DNA of 64,000 nt, from assembly GCF_947169445.1 (NCBI RefSeq), contig NZ_CAMVPU010000001.1, positions 124,001-188,000 of the forward strand, given 5' to 3'. Of this stretch, positions 1-7,654 are shown in pieces. Both the position numbers and the translations under genes were made by a program. Position 1 is the stretch's first letter. The number at the start of each line of letters is the position of its first letter. The DNA is from an uncultured Butyrivibrio sp. (GTDB lineage: Bacteria; Bacillota; Clostridia; Lachnospirales; Lachnospiraceae). A model generated the notes under the pieces. That model did not search any database. It was not told the DNA's origin and saw only the letters and a program-made list of their open reading frames with translations.

Positions 1-1
1 A

Positions 2-286
2 AGCAGTGATGCGGTTATCGAGGTTACTGCAACCGAGGGCGCAAGATATACTGTACCTAGCACCATTAATGTTGATAGAATGGATGATCTTTTAACTATA
101 AGATTCCGTGTTGGTGATGTTTATAAGAATTCTTTTGTCAGCGTTTTCTTCGACGATGAGAGAGTGATGCATAATCAGAAGAGAATTCTTGCTCCCGGCG
201 AAATGGAGCAGATCGTTCTTAGAAAGAGTCAGCTTCAGGAGAGAGCAGGACTTAAGAAGATTACAGTAAAGATTGAGAAGGAATAA
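2..286 (+). CDS. C-terminal end of a probable FAD-dependent oxidoreductase (partial)
   Basis: The reading frame is open from the left edge and ends in TAA at 284-286, so only about the last 94 residues are present. The visible part is a beta-rich, charged tail with no cofactor motif. Its identity is inferred mainly from context: the next gene, 45 bases downstream, encodes a DUF1667 protein, which in Clostridia normally follows a pyridine-nucleotide/FAD oxidoreductase in glycerol-3-phosphate-type operons. The tail also fits my memory of the C-terminal region of such oxidoreductases in Lachnospiraceae. An internal ATG at 80 is not needed as a start, because the frame runs through from the edge. 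Confidence 0.5.
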   Translation, partial: SSDAVIEVTATEGARYTVPSTINVDRMDDLLTIRFRVGDVYKNSFVSVFFDDERVMHNQKRILAPGEMEQIVLRKSQLQERAGLKKITVKIEKE

Positions 287-330
287 GTTGCATAGGAACT
301 TAGCTAATAAATTTGTGTTATTAGAGGAGA

Positions 331-702
331 ATGAACATGGAGAAACGAGAACTCACATGTATAGGATGCCCTATGGGATGTATGCTCACTGTCAGCATGG
401 AGAACGGTGAAGTTACAGAAGTTACAGGAAATACCTGCCCAAAGGGTGATATATACGCAAGAAAAGAAGTGGTTAATCCCACAAGAATAGTTACAAGCAC
501 TGTTAAGATCACAGGTGGAGATAAAGAGAGAGTATCCGTTAAGACCGCCAGCGATATTCCAAAGAGTAAGATATTCGATGTAATGAAGGATATCGATGCA
601 GCAAGCGTTGCTGCTCCGGCTCACATCGGTGATGTACTTATTAAAGATGTTGCCGGCACAGGCGTCGATGTTATTGCAACACGAAACGTAGAAACTGCAT
701 AA
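331..702 (+). CDS. DUF1667 domain protein (small cysteine-motif redox partner)
   Basis: This 123-residue protein begins with a cysteine motif (CIGCPMGC, residues 11-18) followed by a CPKGDIYA motif near residue 36, the signature of DUF1667. Family members sit beside FAD-dependent glycerol-3-phosphate or other oxidoreductases and are thought to carry electrons or a metal centre; the exact chemistry is not settled. The ATG at 331 was chosen although ATG 337 is also possible; TTAGAGGAGAATGA supplies the ribosome site for either. It is the last gene of the upstream operon and is followed at once by a rho-independent terminator. Confidence 0.85.
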   Translation: MNMEKRELTCIGCPMGCMLTVSMENGEVTEVTGNTCPKGDIYARKEVVNPTRIVTSTVKITGGDKERVSVKTASDIPKSKIFDVMKDIDAASVAAPAHIGDVLIKDVAGTGVDVIATRNVETA

Positions 703-710
703 GAAATAGA

Positions 711-738
711 AAAAGGCTGCCAGCGTTGGCAGCCTTTT
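711..738 (+). terminator. Rho-independent terminator after the DUF1667 gene
   Basis: A 12-bp perfect stem (AAAAGGCTGCCA, 711-722, pairing with 727-738) closes a GCGT loop and ends in TTTT. It begins eight bases after the DUF1667 stop codon. Confidence 0.9.
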
Positions 739-883
739 GTTACTGTTCACTCGCATGCAGCTCGCTCCAGTAACAAATTCGCGCATTCATTCCATATCGA
801 CTTCGTCGAAGGAATGCGCTCACTCCTGCATCAAGTTCTTACGAAATGCGCAGCTTAGTGCGCATTTCTGTCTGAACAGTAAC
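739..883. repeat. 145-bp inverted-repeat element, possible MITE or intergenic palindromic repeat
   Basis: The ends are an 11-bp inverted repeat (GTTACTGTTCA at 739-749, TGAACAGTAAC at 873-883). Inside are further hairpins: GAAATGCGCA/TGCGCATTTC (843-852 and 859-868), TCGA/TCGA around 798-810, and GCGCATT...AATGCGC flanking them. It has no convincing gene and lies directly behind a terminator. The rightmost 32 bases (852-883) recur in inverse orientation at 2019-2050, which shows that the sequence is dispersed. Whether it moved by transposase action is inference. Confidence 0.7.
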
Positions 884-991
884 CAGCCTTTTTCTACTTT
901 ATACATCTAATTCGATTTGAATGCATAGTCTTTGGATTCATGCTATACTAATGAAGCTGTATATAATAATCAAAATGCGTAAGGATTAACT

Positions 992-1495
992 ATGATTGCA
1001 CTTAAGGTGAAAAATCAAAAGGATTTTATGGCAAGGCTTCTTGCCTCAGAGATATTTGATAGCTTTTTTGTTGAAGAGGCTACGATTGATACATTTAATA
1101 CGTTTCATATTGATGGGCACGTTCATAAGGATTTTTATAAGAGTGATGCCGATTATTCAGATAGCAGTGAGATAGAGGATTATTCGAAATGGTCAAGTAT
1201 TCGTCCGATTTGCCTCGAACTCATAAAAGGGAAGAGGACACCTCTTGGCTTTAAGTTTGTTTTTCAGCCTGATAATGTGACTAAGGATAAGATAATTGCT
1301 GAAGCTGATGCTGGAATTGCGCCATCAGAAGTATTACTTGGACTCAACATTCGCTATGCAAACGGAACAATAGTCCTTACTACAGGTACAGCATTTAAGA
1401 CTTTTACATTGGATAAATCCATAGAAAAAGCCTGGGATGCATTCATCCCAAGCTTCTTAAGCAAAGCCCGTATAGAGTTAGTTGATTACGATTAA
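992..1495 (+). CDS. DUF5721 family protein
   Basis: A 167-residue soluble protein without signal peptide or membrane segment. It has the conserved N-terminal pattern of DUF5721 (a stretch ending in FNTFHIDGHVHKDF near residue 45 and a WSSIRPICLELIKGKRTPL block near residues 66-84). DUF5721 is a Lachnospiraceae-centred family of unknown function, so no role is assigned. The gene stands alone: a possible -10 is present before it (TATACTAAT near 950) and the convergent Hpt gene lies downstream. The start at 992 follows GTAAGGATTAACT, a modest ribosome site. Confidence 0.75.
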   Translation: MIALKVKNQKDFMARLLASEIFDSFFVEEATIDTFNTFHIDGHVHKDFYKSDADYSDSSEIEDYSKWSSIRPICLELIKGKRTPLGFKFVFQPDNVTKDKIIAEADAGIAPSEVLLGLNIRYANGTIVLTTGTAFKTFTLDKSIEKAWDAFIPSFLSKARIELVDYD

Positions 1496-1528
1496 TTACA
1501 TTAGAAATATAGTAAATATCAGAAAAAT

Positions 1529-1558
1529 GAAAAGTATCAATCATGCTTGGTACTTTTC
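1529..1558. terminator. Terminator between convergent DUF5721 and Hpt genes
   Basis: A 12-bp stem with one G-U pair (1529-1540 with 1547-1558) around the loop TCATGC, which contains the Hpt stop codon. On the minus strand it is followed by ATTTTTCT, so it most clearly terminates the leftward Hpt gene; on the plus strand the tail is weaker. Confidence 0.7.
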
Positions 1559-1900
1559 TAATATTGTGATAAGAGAATCGTATTTTGGCTTTATGGCATT
1601 GTATTTTTCTTCATATCCATCCATGGAACCTGCTCTTAGAATCTCTGTGAGTTCACAAACTGGAGTAAGAAATCCCTTAAGTCCCAGATTGGCGCCTACG
1701 CCTTTTAAGGTATGAACTGCTTTAAAGGCTTCTGAAACGTTTCCTTCAGACAGATATTTGGTAAGATCATTCATACTCTGATCTTTAAGAAACTTAAACA
1801 TAAATCTGGCAATCAGATCTTCATTTCCCATAAATCTGTCTAGAATTTCGTCCCAATCAACACCCCATTCAATTAGTTCATTCTTGAATCCAGCGTCCAT
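1541..1900 (-). CDS. Hpt (histidine phosphotransfer) domain protein
   Basis: A single-domain Hpt protein of about 119 residues. The phospho-accepting histidine lies in HTLKGVGANLGL, the canonical Hpt motif, about two thirds along and inside a helical bundle. It would pass phosphate between a hybrid sensor kinase and a response regulator in the cytoplasm; no kinase is adjacent, so partners are unknown (the orphan LytTR regulator at 3373 is only a neighbour). The frame can be extended to a TTG at 1951, but GGAAGG lies ten bases before the ATG at 1900, which I prefer; the ATG at 1909 has almost no spacer. Confidence 0.85.
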   Translation of the reverse strand: MDAGFKNELIEWGVDWDEILDRFMGNEDLIARFMFKFLKDQSMNDLTKYLSEGNVSEAFKAVHTLKGVGANLGLKGFLTPVCELTEILRAGSMDGYEEKYNAIKPKYDSLITILEKYQA

Positions 1901-2018
1901 AAGCACCATGCCTTCCACGAAATTTGGTAAAAGTATTAAATCTAATACCAATTATACAACCATCATATATTAGCTTTCAACTTCATGAAAGGTGTTTAAT
2001 ACTAATTTAAGATATGGC

Positions 2019-2050
2019 GTTACTGTTCAGACAGAAATGCGCACTAAGCT
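2019..2050. repeat. Truncated inverse copy of the 739-883 repeat
   Basis: These 32 bases are the exact reverse complement of 852-883. Only the outer end of the element is present: the left arm of the GAAATGCGCA hairpin is kept, its partner is missing, and the sequence runs straight into an AraC-like coding remnant. Confidence 0.85.
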
Positions 2051-2150
2051 GTCCGGATTTCAGAGTATTCCAAGCTTTAACAGAGTTTTTCGCGAAGAAA
2101 AAGGTATGACACCAAGGGAATATAGAGCTTTATTCGTGAAAGAATCATAA
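2049..2150 (+). pseudogene. C-terminal stump of an AraC/XylS-family regulator
   Basis: Read from 2049 in frame to TAA at 2148, the sequence gives about 33 residues: LSGFQSIPSFNRVFREEKG followed by MTPREYRALFVKES. This is the second helix-turn-helix of an AraC-family DNA-binding domain, with the family's GF....F.R.F....G.TP..YR pattern. Everything upstream is lost and replaced by the truncated repeat, and there is no start codon with a ribosome site, so this is a gene remnant and not a small gene. Confidence 0.8.
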
Positions 2151-2201
2151 AGAAAATTTTTGGATTAATTAGTCAGTGTTATTCTGCTTAAATTAATTTA
2201 T

Positions 2202-2252
2202 AATAAGTATTACTTCGGTTTATTTTCTTATCGGAGTAATACTTATTTTTTT
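2202..2252 (+). terminator. Strong hairpin with U-tract just before the LacI-type gene
   Basis: AATAAGTATTACT (2202-2214) pairs perfectly with AGTAATACTTATT (2235-2247) and is followed by a run of T to 2252. It sits 12 bases before the next start codon. It may end the old AraC transcript, act as a leader attenuator, or serve as an operator (LacI-type proteins bind palindromes). A TATAAT at 2199-2204 overlaps its left edge. Confidence 0.6.
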
Positions 2253-2264
2253 CGGAGGCAGAAT

Positions 2265-3287
2265 ATGGCCAAGGCAGTCAGACTTAAAGATATCGCAGAC
2301 AGAATAGGTGTTAGTACCGTTACGGTTTCCAAGGCACTTTCAGGCCAGAAGGGAATGAGCGAAGAGCTCAGGGAAAAGATAAATGCTCTTGCCAATGATA
2401 TGGGGTATGTCCCATCAGTTTCAAGAAAGCAGGATTACGTAAGTAAGAGCTATACTTTGGGAGTCCTTATTTCAGAAAATTATATGGGGGCATATAGCTC
2501 TTTTTATACAAGAATGCATCAGCAGGTATCGCAGATTGCAATGGACAAGGGATGCTTTACCATGCTGGAGGTAATCTCAGTTAGTAATGAAAAAAATAAA
2601 GTGATTCCTAGGCTGGTAGAGGATAAGAAAATTGACGGAATAATAGTGGTTGGAAAGCTTGATCATGAGTATCTTGAGACCATTAAGAGGGAAAGCGGGA
2701 TACCGATGGTATTTCTGGACTTCTGCTACCACACAGGGGATGAGGATGCCGTTGTATCTGATAGCTATAATGGGGCTTACTGTCTTACAAATTATCTTTT
2801 TGACAAGGGTCATAGAAATATAGCTTTTGTAGGAACAATACTTTATTCGGGAGCCATTACAGACAGATACCTTGGATACAACAAGTCTCTAATGGAACAT
2901 GGGGAGCCCTTCAGACTTGATTGGATCATTCCCGACAGAGATCTTGAAAAAGGTGTCATTGATGTAAATAAATACTTTGAACTTCCTGAGGAAATGCCTA
3001 CGGCATTTGTATGTAACTGTGATCTTACTGCCAGCATGCTTATCAGAAAGTTGAATGAAAAAGGTTATAGGGTTCCGGATGATATTTCTGTGGTGGGATA
3101 TGATAATTATCTTTTCCCGGGAATGTGTGATATAAAGCTGACCACCTATGCTGTTGACAGTTATGAAATGGGGAGAAATGCAGTACTTAATCTGATCCGC
3201 AAGGTTAGCGGCGAGCGTTACCGTCAGGGAATCATGATCCTTGAGGGGCACATGATAGAAGGGGAGAGTGTCAAAGAGTTTAAATAG
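2265..3287 (+). CDS. LacI/PurR-family transcriptional regulator
   Basis: A 340-residue repressor-type protein. Residues 5-25 form the LacI helix-turn-helix (LKDIADRIGVSTVTVSKAL), followed by the hinge helix near residue 50 and a periplasmic-binding-protein-like sensor domain (residues about 65-335) that would bind a sugar or purine ligand. GGAGG lies seven bases before the ATG. No transporter or catabolic gene is beside it, so the ligand cannot be read from context. The strong palindrome at 2202-2247 could be its own operator. A perfect LacI-family-type palindrome also occurs at 27500, but nothing ties the two together. Confidence 0.92.
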   Translation: MAKAVRLKDIADRIGVSTVTVSKALSGQKGMSEELREKINALANDMGYVPSVSRKQDYVSKSYTLGVLISENYMGAYSSFYTRMHQQVSQIAMDKGCFTMLEVISVSNEKNKVIPRLVEDKKIDGIIVVGKLDHEYLETIKRESGIPMVFLDFCYHTGDEDAVVSDSYNGAYCLTNYLFDKGHRNIAFVGTILYSGAITDRYLGYNKSLMEHGEPFRLDWIIPDRDLEKGVIDVNKYFELPEEMPTAFVCNCDLTASMLIRKLNEKGYRVPDDISVVGYDNYLFPGMCDIKLTTYAVDSYEMGRNAVLNLIRKVSGERYRQGIMILEGHMIEGESVKEFK

Positions 3288-3372
3288 AAATAGGTACACA
3301 TATTTAGAATATTTCTGCTACAATAATATCTGGATTCAACAACATGGTAATTGTTGCGGGGAGGGAAAATAA

Positions 3373-4113
3373 ATGCATATTGCGGTATGCGATGATAATA
3401 TAGCGGACAGAAAGCAGACAGAAAGGCTTCTGGGGAGACAGTCTGATCGATTTTTCAAGGAAACCGGGGAGAGATTATATATTGATTCTTACGGGAATGT
3501 GGAAGCTTTCCTGAGATATCCGCAGATGTATGATGGCCTTTTTATCGACATGAAACTTGAAGAGCCGACAGGCTTTGAAATTGTTAAGCTCCTTCTTGAA
3601 GCAGGAGTTGTTCGTCCCATAATACTGTGCGTATCCGATATTGATTATCGCAAGCAGTATGAGGAGTCCGGAATGGATATTCCCAATTTGATGTTTATAG
3701 ATAAACCCATCAGGGTTGCTGATTTAACCGCTATGATGGATAAGATAAAAGAAATCAAGGGTGACCCGATACCGACTCTTGAACTTCGCGGAAAAGACGG
3801 AACTTTCTATGCCAAAAATGATGACATAGTATGCGTCAAGAAAAAGGGGTCTGAAATTCACATCTATATAGAAGATGGAAGAATAATAACTTTGATCGAA
3901 GATATCTATAATTTCTATGACCAGTGCGCTATTTTCCCACAACTATGCCCGATTAATGATAATGCTATTATCAACGTTAATCATATTAGAGGTACAAGCT
4001 TTGGAAAAGTTACGATGGATAATGGAGAAGCTTTCAGAATTTCGCTGACCTATAGAAATTCCATAGCGCAGGCGAGGGAGATAATCAGTAATTCCCAGAA
4101 TAATAATAATTAA
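3373..4113 (+). CDS. LytTR-type response regulator, orphan
   Basis: Residues 1-125 form a receiver domain with acidic pair D8/D9, phospho-acceptor D59 (LFIDMKL) and conserved K111 (IDKP). Residues about 140-240 form a LytTR DNA-binding domain (recognisable by the INVNHIRG segment near the end). Such regulators usually pair with a membrane histidine kinase of the AgrC type and control peptide-responsive or virulence-like genes, but no kinase gene adjoins it. The start follows GGGGAGGG with an eight-base spacer. A terminator follows directly. Confidence 0.9.
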   Translation: MHIAVCDDNIADRKQTERLLGRQSDRFFKETGERLYIDSYGNVEAFLRYPQMYDGLFIDMKLEEPTGFEIVKLLLEAGVVRPIILCVSDIDYRKQYEESGMDIPNLMFIDKPIRVADLTAMMDKIKEIKGDPIPTLELRGKDGTFYAKNDDIVCVKKKGSEIHIYIEDGRIITLIEDIYNFYDQCAIFPQLCPINDNAIINVNHIRGTSFGKVTMDNGEAFRISLTYRNSIAQAREIISNSQNNNN

Positions 4114-4125
4114 GTTAAATTTAAA

Positions 4126-4173
4126 GGGCTGCCGCCAGGATGATCAATCACCTAGTGACAGCCCTAATTTTTT
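4126..4173 (+). terminator. Terminator after the LytTR regulator
   Basis: GGGCTG (4126-4131) pairs with CAGCCC (4158-4163), with further pairing inside, followed by TAATTTTTT. It separates the regulator from the convergent DUF1294 gene. Confidence 0.8.
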
Positions 4174-4187
4174 GGAGTAGATTTCAA

Positions 4188-4481
4188 TCATAGAAAATTA
4201 AAAGTAATCGGCAGAAAATAAAGCAGAGCCAGAATTCCCAGCTGCAAAGCAAAGATAACCGGGAGCCCTATCACAAAATACCAGTGTTTGGTCTTATGTC
4301 TAAATAGAAACATTCCCAGTATTGATCCAATACTTCCACCAATTATAGCAATAGAAAAAAGGGTTGCTTCAGGGATGCGGAAGGAACCTTTTTTGGCCTT
4401 CCGCTTATCAATACCCATTAAAGCAAACCCTATTACATTAGTGATTATAAAATATGCAATTATAAGAGTTAATGAATTCAT
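4188..4481 (-). CDS. DUF1294 small membrane protein
   Basis: A 97-residue integral membrane protein with three hydrophobic segments. It shows the DUF1294 pattern: a GIDKRKAKKGSFRIPE block after the first segment, then GG..GS..GM and FRHKTKH before the last. The family function is unknown; some members are fused to cold-shock domains. It starts seven bases after the argG stop codon and is probably transcribed with it. The ribosome site is weak, so translation may depend on argG. Confidence 0.88.
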   Translation of the reverse strand: MNSLTLIIAYFIITNVIGFALMGIDKRKAKKGSFRIPEATLFSIAIIGGSIGSILGMFLFRHKTKHWYFVIGLPVIFALQLGILALLYFLPITFNFL

Positions 4482-4488
4482 TTACTAA

Positions 4489-5730
4489 TTACTTGTTTGA
4501 TTCAACTTCCTGATTTGAATTAAGACTCTGCATTTTCATTGCACGAACCTTGCATGAAAGACCAAAGAGATTGATGAAGCCTTCAGCGTCGTGATGGTCG
4601 TAGAGGTCACCGGTCTTGAAAGATGCAATGCTCTCATTGTAGAGAGAGTATGGTGACTTGGTGCCGGCCTTGATGATATTGCCCTTGTAGAGCTTAAAGG
4701 TAACCTCACCTGTTACATACTTCTGAGTTGACTGGATGAAAGCCTGCTGGGCCTCACGCAAAGGAGTGAACCATTTCCCTTCATATACTATATCGGCAAA
4801 CTTGTTGCCCATATCTTTCTTCATTGTATAGGTATCACGGTCCAAAATCAACTCTTCAAGCTGTTGATGTGCCTCATAAAGAATTGTTCCGCCAGGAGTT
4901 TCATATACACCGCGGGACTTCATGCCGACTACACGGTTCTCTACGATATCAACGATACCGATTCCATTTTCGCCGCCAAGCTTGTTAAGAGTGCGGATAA
5001 TATCAGAAACCTTCATTTCCTTACCGTTTACAGACTTTGGAACACCGCCTTCAAAGGTCATTGTAACAGTAGTTGGTGTGTCAGGTGCATCTTCAGGTGT
5101 CTTGCCCAGGACTAAGAGATGTTTGTAATTTGGCTCGAGTGAAGGATCTTCAAGCTCAAGACCTTCATGAGAAATATGCCAAAGGTTACGATCACGGCTA
5201 TAGCTTGAATCTGCTGAGAATGGAAGATTGATGCCATGAGCCTTGCAGTATTCAATTTCAGATTCACGGGAATCCATTGTCCACTTATCATTTCTCCAGG
5301 CAGCGATGATCTTGATGTCAGGAGCGAGAGCCTTGATTCCAAGCTCAAATCTGATTTGGTCATTACCCTTACCTGTAGCTCCGTGGCAGATAGCAACAGC
5401 GCCTTCTTTTCTTGCAACTTCAACAAGCTTTTTAGCAATAAGAGGACGAGCCATAGAGGTTCCAAGAAGATATTTGTTTTCATAAACTGCATGAGCCTGA
5501 ACACATGGAACAATATATTCGTCACAGAACTCATCTACAACATCAAGAATATAAAGCTTGCTTGCACCGCAGCTGATAGCTCTTTCTTCAAGACCATCCA
5601 GTTCTTCTTCCTGACCGCAGTCAATACATACGCAGACAACTTCATAATCAAAGTTCTCTTTAAGCCATGGAATAATTGCTGTTGTGTCAAGTCCACCAGA
5701 ATACGCGAGAATAACTTTTTCTTTTGCCAT
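4489..5730 (-). CDS. argG: Argininosuccinate synthase
   Basis: Joins citrulline and aspartate with ATP to give argininosuccinate, the penultimate step of arginine synthesis. The 413-residue length is normal. The N-terminal ATP-pyrophosphatase motif is AYSGGLDTTA (residues 9-18), and the later ATGKGNDQIRFEL block belongs to the nucleotide/citrulline site. The start codon follows GATGAGG. It is transcribed leftward, back to back with argC, and both share an upstream region with ArgR-like sites. The other urea-cycle-type genes argF and argH are not in this window. Confidence 0.97.
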   Translation of the reverse strand: MAKEKVILAYSGGLDTTAIIPWLKENFDYEVVCVCIDCGQEEELDGLEERAISCGASKLYILDVVDEFCDEYIVPCVQAHAVYENKYLLGTSMARPLIAKKLVEVARKEGAVAICHGATGKGNDQIRFELGIKALAPDIKIIAAWRNDKWTMDSRESEIEYCKAHGINLPFSADSSYSRDRNLWHISHEGLELEDPSLEPNYKHLLVLGKTPEDAPDTPTTVTMTFEGGVPKSVNGKEMKVSDIIRTLNKLGGENGIGIVDIVENRVVGMKSRGVYETPGGTILYEAHQQLEELILDRDTYTMKKDMGNKFADIVYEGKWFTPLREAQQAFIQSTQKYVTGEVTFKLYKGNIIKAGTKSPYSLYNESIASFKTGDLYDHHDAEGFINLFGLSCKVRAMKMQSLNSNQEVESNK

Positions 5731-5794
5731 ACCGTAAACCTCATCTTTCTTCTAATTATTTAATCGTTTATTATAGTAATGTGCGACTATTCAT

Positions 5795-5823
5795 ATTTTA
5801 TATATGGTAAATTCAGACATCAA
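5795..5823 (-). promoter_or_regulatory. Possible argG promoter
   Basis: On the minus strand TTGATG (5818-5823) and TAAAAT (5795-5800) are separated by 17 bases. A TATAAT closer to the gene (5771-5776) lacks a good -35. Both readings are plausible. Confidence 0.35.
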
Positions 5824-5885
5824 CACTGTCTTATCGAATAATCGTACGTTTGTATAGCTGTTACTTTCACAATATAAACCTAAAA

Positions 5886-5987
5886 TGTATAAAATGCAAC
5901 ACTAAAATGCATAAATATTAAAAAACTAATTAAAATATGCATAAATATAAAATTTTTGTTGCATATTTTTATAAGTGGGACTATACT
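5886..5987 (+). promoter_or_regulatory. argC promoter with clustered ArgR-like half-sites
   Basis: TTGCAT (5959-5964) and TATACT (5982-5987) with a 17-base spacer form a good sigma-A promoter. Overlapping or just upstream are AT-rich sites built on TGCAT/ATGCA: TGTATAAAATGCA (5886-5898), ATGCATAAATATT (5907-5919), ATGCATAAATATA (5937-5949), and the inverse TTGCATATTTTTAT (5959-5972). They resemble ARG-box halves (TGnATwwwwATnCA). The last covers the -35 and spacer, where a repressor would block polymerase. ArgR binding is inferred. Confidence 0.7.
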
Positions 5988-6067
5988 GAAAAAAATTTAT
6001 ACATGCTGTTTTTGCGGATTATACTAGTTTTAAGAAAAATATTCTATAAAAAGAGAGGATGCATAAA

Positions 6068-7120
6068 ATGATAAAAGTCGGAATCATAGGTGCAACCGGT
6101 TATGCTGGGGCAGAGATTGCAAGAATTCTTTTAGGCCATCCGGAGGCGGAAGTTGTCTGGTACGGATCTAAATCATATATCGGTGAAGAGTTCAGTAAGA
6201 TATATGGAAGCTTCTTTAAGATAATAGAAGACAAATGTCTTGATGATAATATGGAAGAGCTTGCTGATGCGGTTGATGTTATCTTTACGGCAACACCCCA
6301 GGGGTTATGTGCAAGCCTTGTTAATGAGGAAATTCTTAGTAAGGTTAAGATTATTGATCTTTCTGCTGATTTCAGACTAAAAGACGTATCAGTTTATGAA
6401 AAGTGGTACAAGATAGAGCATAAGGCGCCTTCTTTTATAGAAGAAGCTGTTTACGGACTCTGTGAGATAAACAGAGATAAAGTGAAGAATGCAAGACTTG
6501 TAGCTAATCCCGGATGCTACACCACATGTTCAATATTGACCGCATATCCTCTTATTAAAGAAGGACTTATTGATCCGGATACTCTTATAGTTGATGCTCT
6601 CAGCGGAGTTACCGGAGCAGGCCGCGGAGCCAAGGTTGCAAATCTTTACTGTGAAGTTAATGAGAGCTGCAAACCCTACGGAGTAGCAAGTCACAGACAC
6701 ACCCCTGAAATTGAGGAACAGCTTGGATATGAAGCAGGAAAAGAGATGGTGATCAATTTCACACCTCATCTGGTTCCGATGAATAGAGGAATCCTTGCAA
6801 CTGAATATGCAACTTTGGTCAAAAAAGACGGAGCTCTTCCTACTAAAGAGGATATCAGAGCTGCATATGAGAAATATTACGGAAATGAGCTGTTTATAAG
6901 ACTTCTTGATGACGGAGTTTTCCCTGAGACCAGATGGGTTCAGTGCAGTAATTTCGTAGATATTGGCTTTAAGATTGATGAAAGAACAGGCCGTATAATC
7001 ATGATGGGAGCAATTGATAATCTGGTGAAGGGTGCAGCAGGACAGGCTGTTCAGAATATGAATATCATGTTTGGACTTGAGGAGTCAGCCGGACTAAGAA
7101 TTGTTCCAAGAGGAATTTAA
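6068..7120 (+). CDS. argC: N-acetyl-gamma-glutamyl-phosphate reductase
   Basis: Third step of arginine synthesis: NADPH-dependent reduction of N-acetylglutamyl phosphate to the semialdehyde. The nucleotide-binding motif is GIIGATGYAGAE near the N-terminus; the catalytic cysteine is C150 in VANPGCYTT, and the HRHTPE histidine follows later. I chose ATG 6068 over ATG 6059, because AGAGAGG lies nine bases before 6068 but touches 6059. It is the first gene of the rightward operon argC-GNAT-argJ-argB-argD. Confidence 0.96.
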   Translation: MIKVGIIGATGYAGAEIARILLGHPEAEVVWYGSKSYIGEEFSKIYGSFFKIIEDKCLDDNMEELADAVDVIFTATPQGLCASLVNEEILSKVKIIDLSADFRLKDVSVYEKWYKIEHKAPSFIEEAVYGLCEINRDKVKNARLVANPGCYTTCSILTAYPLIKEGLIDPDTLIVDALSGVTGAGRGAKVANLYCEVNESCKPYGVASHRHTPEIEEQLGYEAGKEMVINFTPHLVPMNRGILATEYATLVKKDGALPTKEDIRAAYEKYYGNELFIRLLDDGVFPETRWVQCSNFVDIGFKIDERTGRIIMMGAIDNLVKGAAGQAVQNMNIMFGLEESAGLRIVPRGI

Positions 7121-7159
7121 GGTATAGGCATCATAGGTTTGGGTAAAAAAGGAGATACA

Positions 7160-7603
7160 ATGGTTCGGGTAATGACATTTGATGATTACGATGAAGTTTA
7201 TGCTTTGTGGAATTCCATCCACGGTTTTGGTATCAGATCCCTGGATGATTCAAAAGAAGGAATTGAAATGTTTCTTAAGAGAAATCCCACTACAAGCGCT
7301 GTGGATATAGAGGATGGCAAGATAGTTGGAGCAATTTTATGTGGACATGATGGAAGGCGAGCTTGCTTTTACCATGTGTGTGTAAGCGAGCAGTACAGAA
7401 TGCATGGAATTGGTAAGAAAATGGTGAACTTCTGCTGTGAGCAGCTGAAAAAAGAGCATATCAATAAGGTGTGTCTGAATGCATTTGTTACCAATACTGT
7501 TGGAAACAAGTTCTGGCAGAAGATGAACTGGACTTTGCGTGATGATATGAATTATTACGATTTTGCTTTAAATGAAGACAATAAGACAGTTTTTGTTCCT
7601 TAA
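7160..7603 (+). CDS. GNAT-family N-acetyltransferase in the arginine operon
   Basis: A 147-residue single-domain GNAT protein. The acetyl-CoA binding motif A lies in VCVSEQYRMHGIGKKMV (the R-x-x-G-I-G-K loop), and the C-terminal half has the usual beta-strand followed by NKFWQKMNW. Its place between argC and argJ suggests a link to arginine synthesis, for example as a short N-acetylglutamate synthase, but that is inference: sequence alone does not separate ArgA-like GNATs from other acceptors, and ArgJ may already supply the acetyl group. AAAGGAG precedes ATG 7160; the upstream TTG at 7139 is unlikely. Confidence 0.85.
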   Translation: MVRVMTFDDYDEVYALWNSIHGFGIRSLDDSKEGIEMFLKRNPTTSAVDIEDGKIVGAILCGHDGRRACFYHVCVSEQYRMHGIGKKMVNFCCEQLKKEHINKVCLNAFVTNTVGNKFWQKMNWTLRDDMNYYDFALNEDNKTVFVP

Positions 7604-7654
7604 ATATCAACTGATTAAAAAGACTGGAATTTATATGAAAGGAAGGCTAAAGGT

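Noticed and set aside
304..786. Long leftward reading frame over DUF1667 and the 739-883 repeat
   Set aside because: It is antisense to a strongly supported gene, crosses a terminator, and has cysteine-rich low-information composition.
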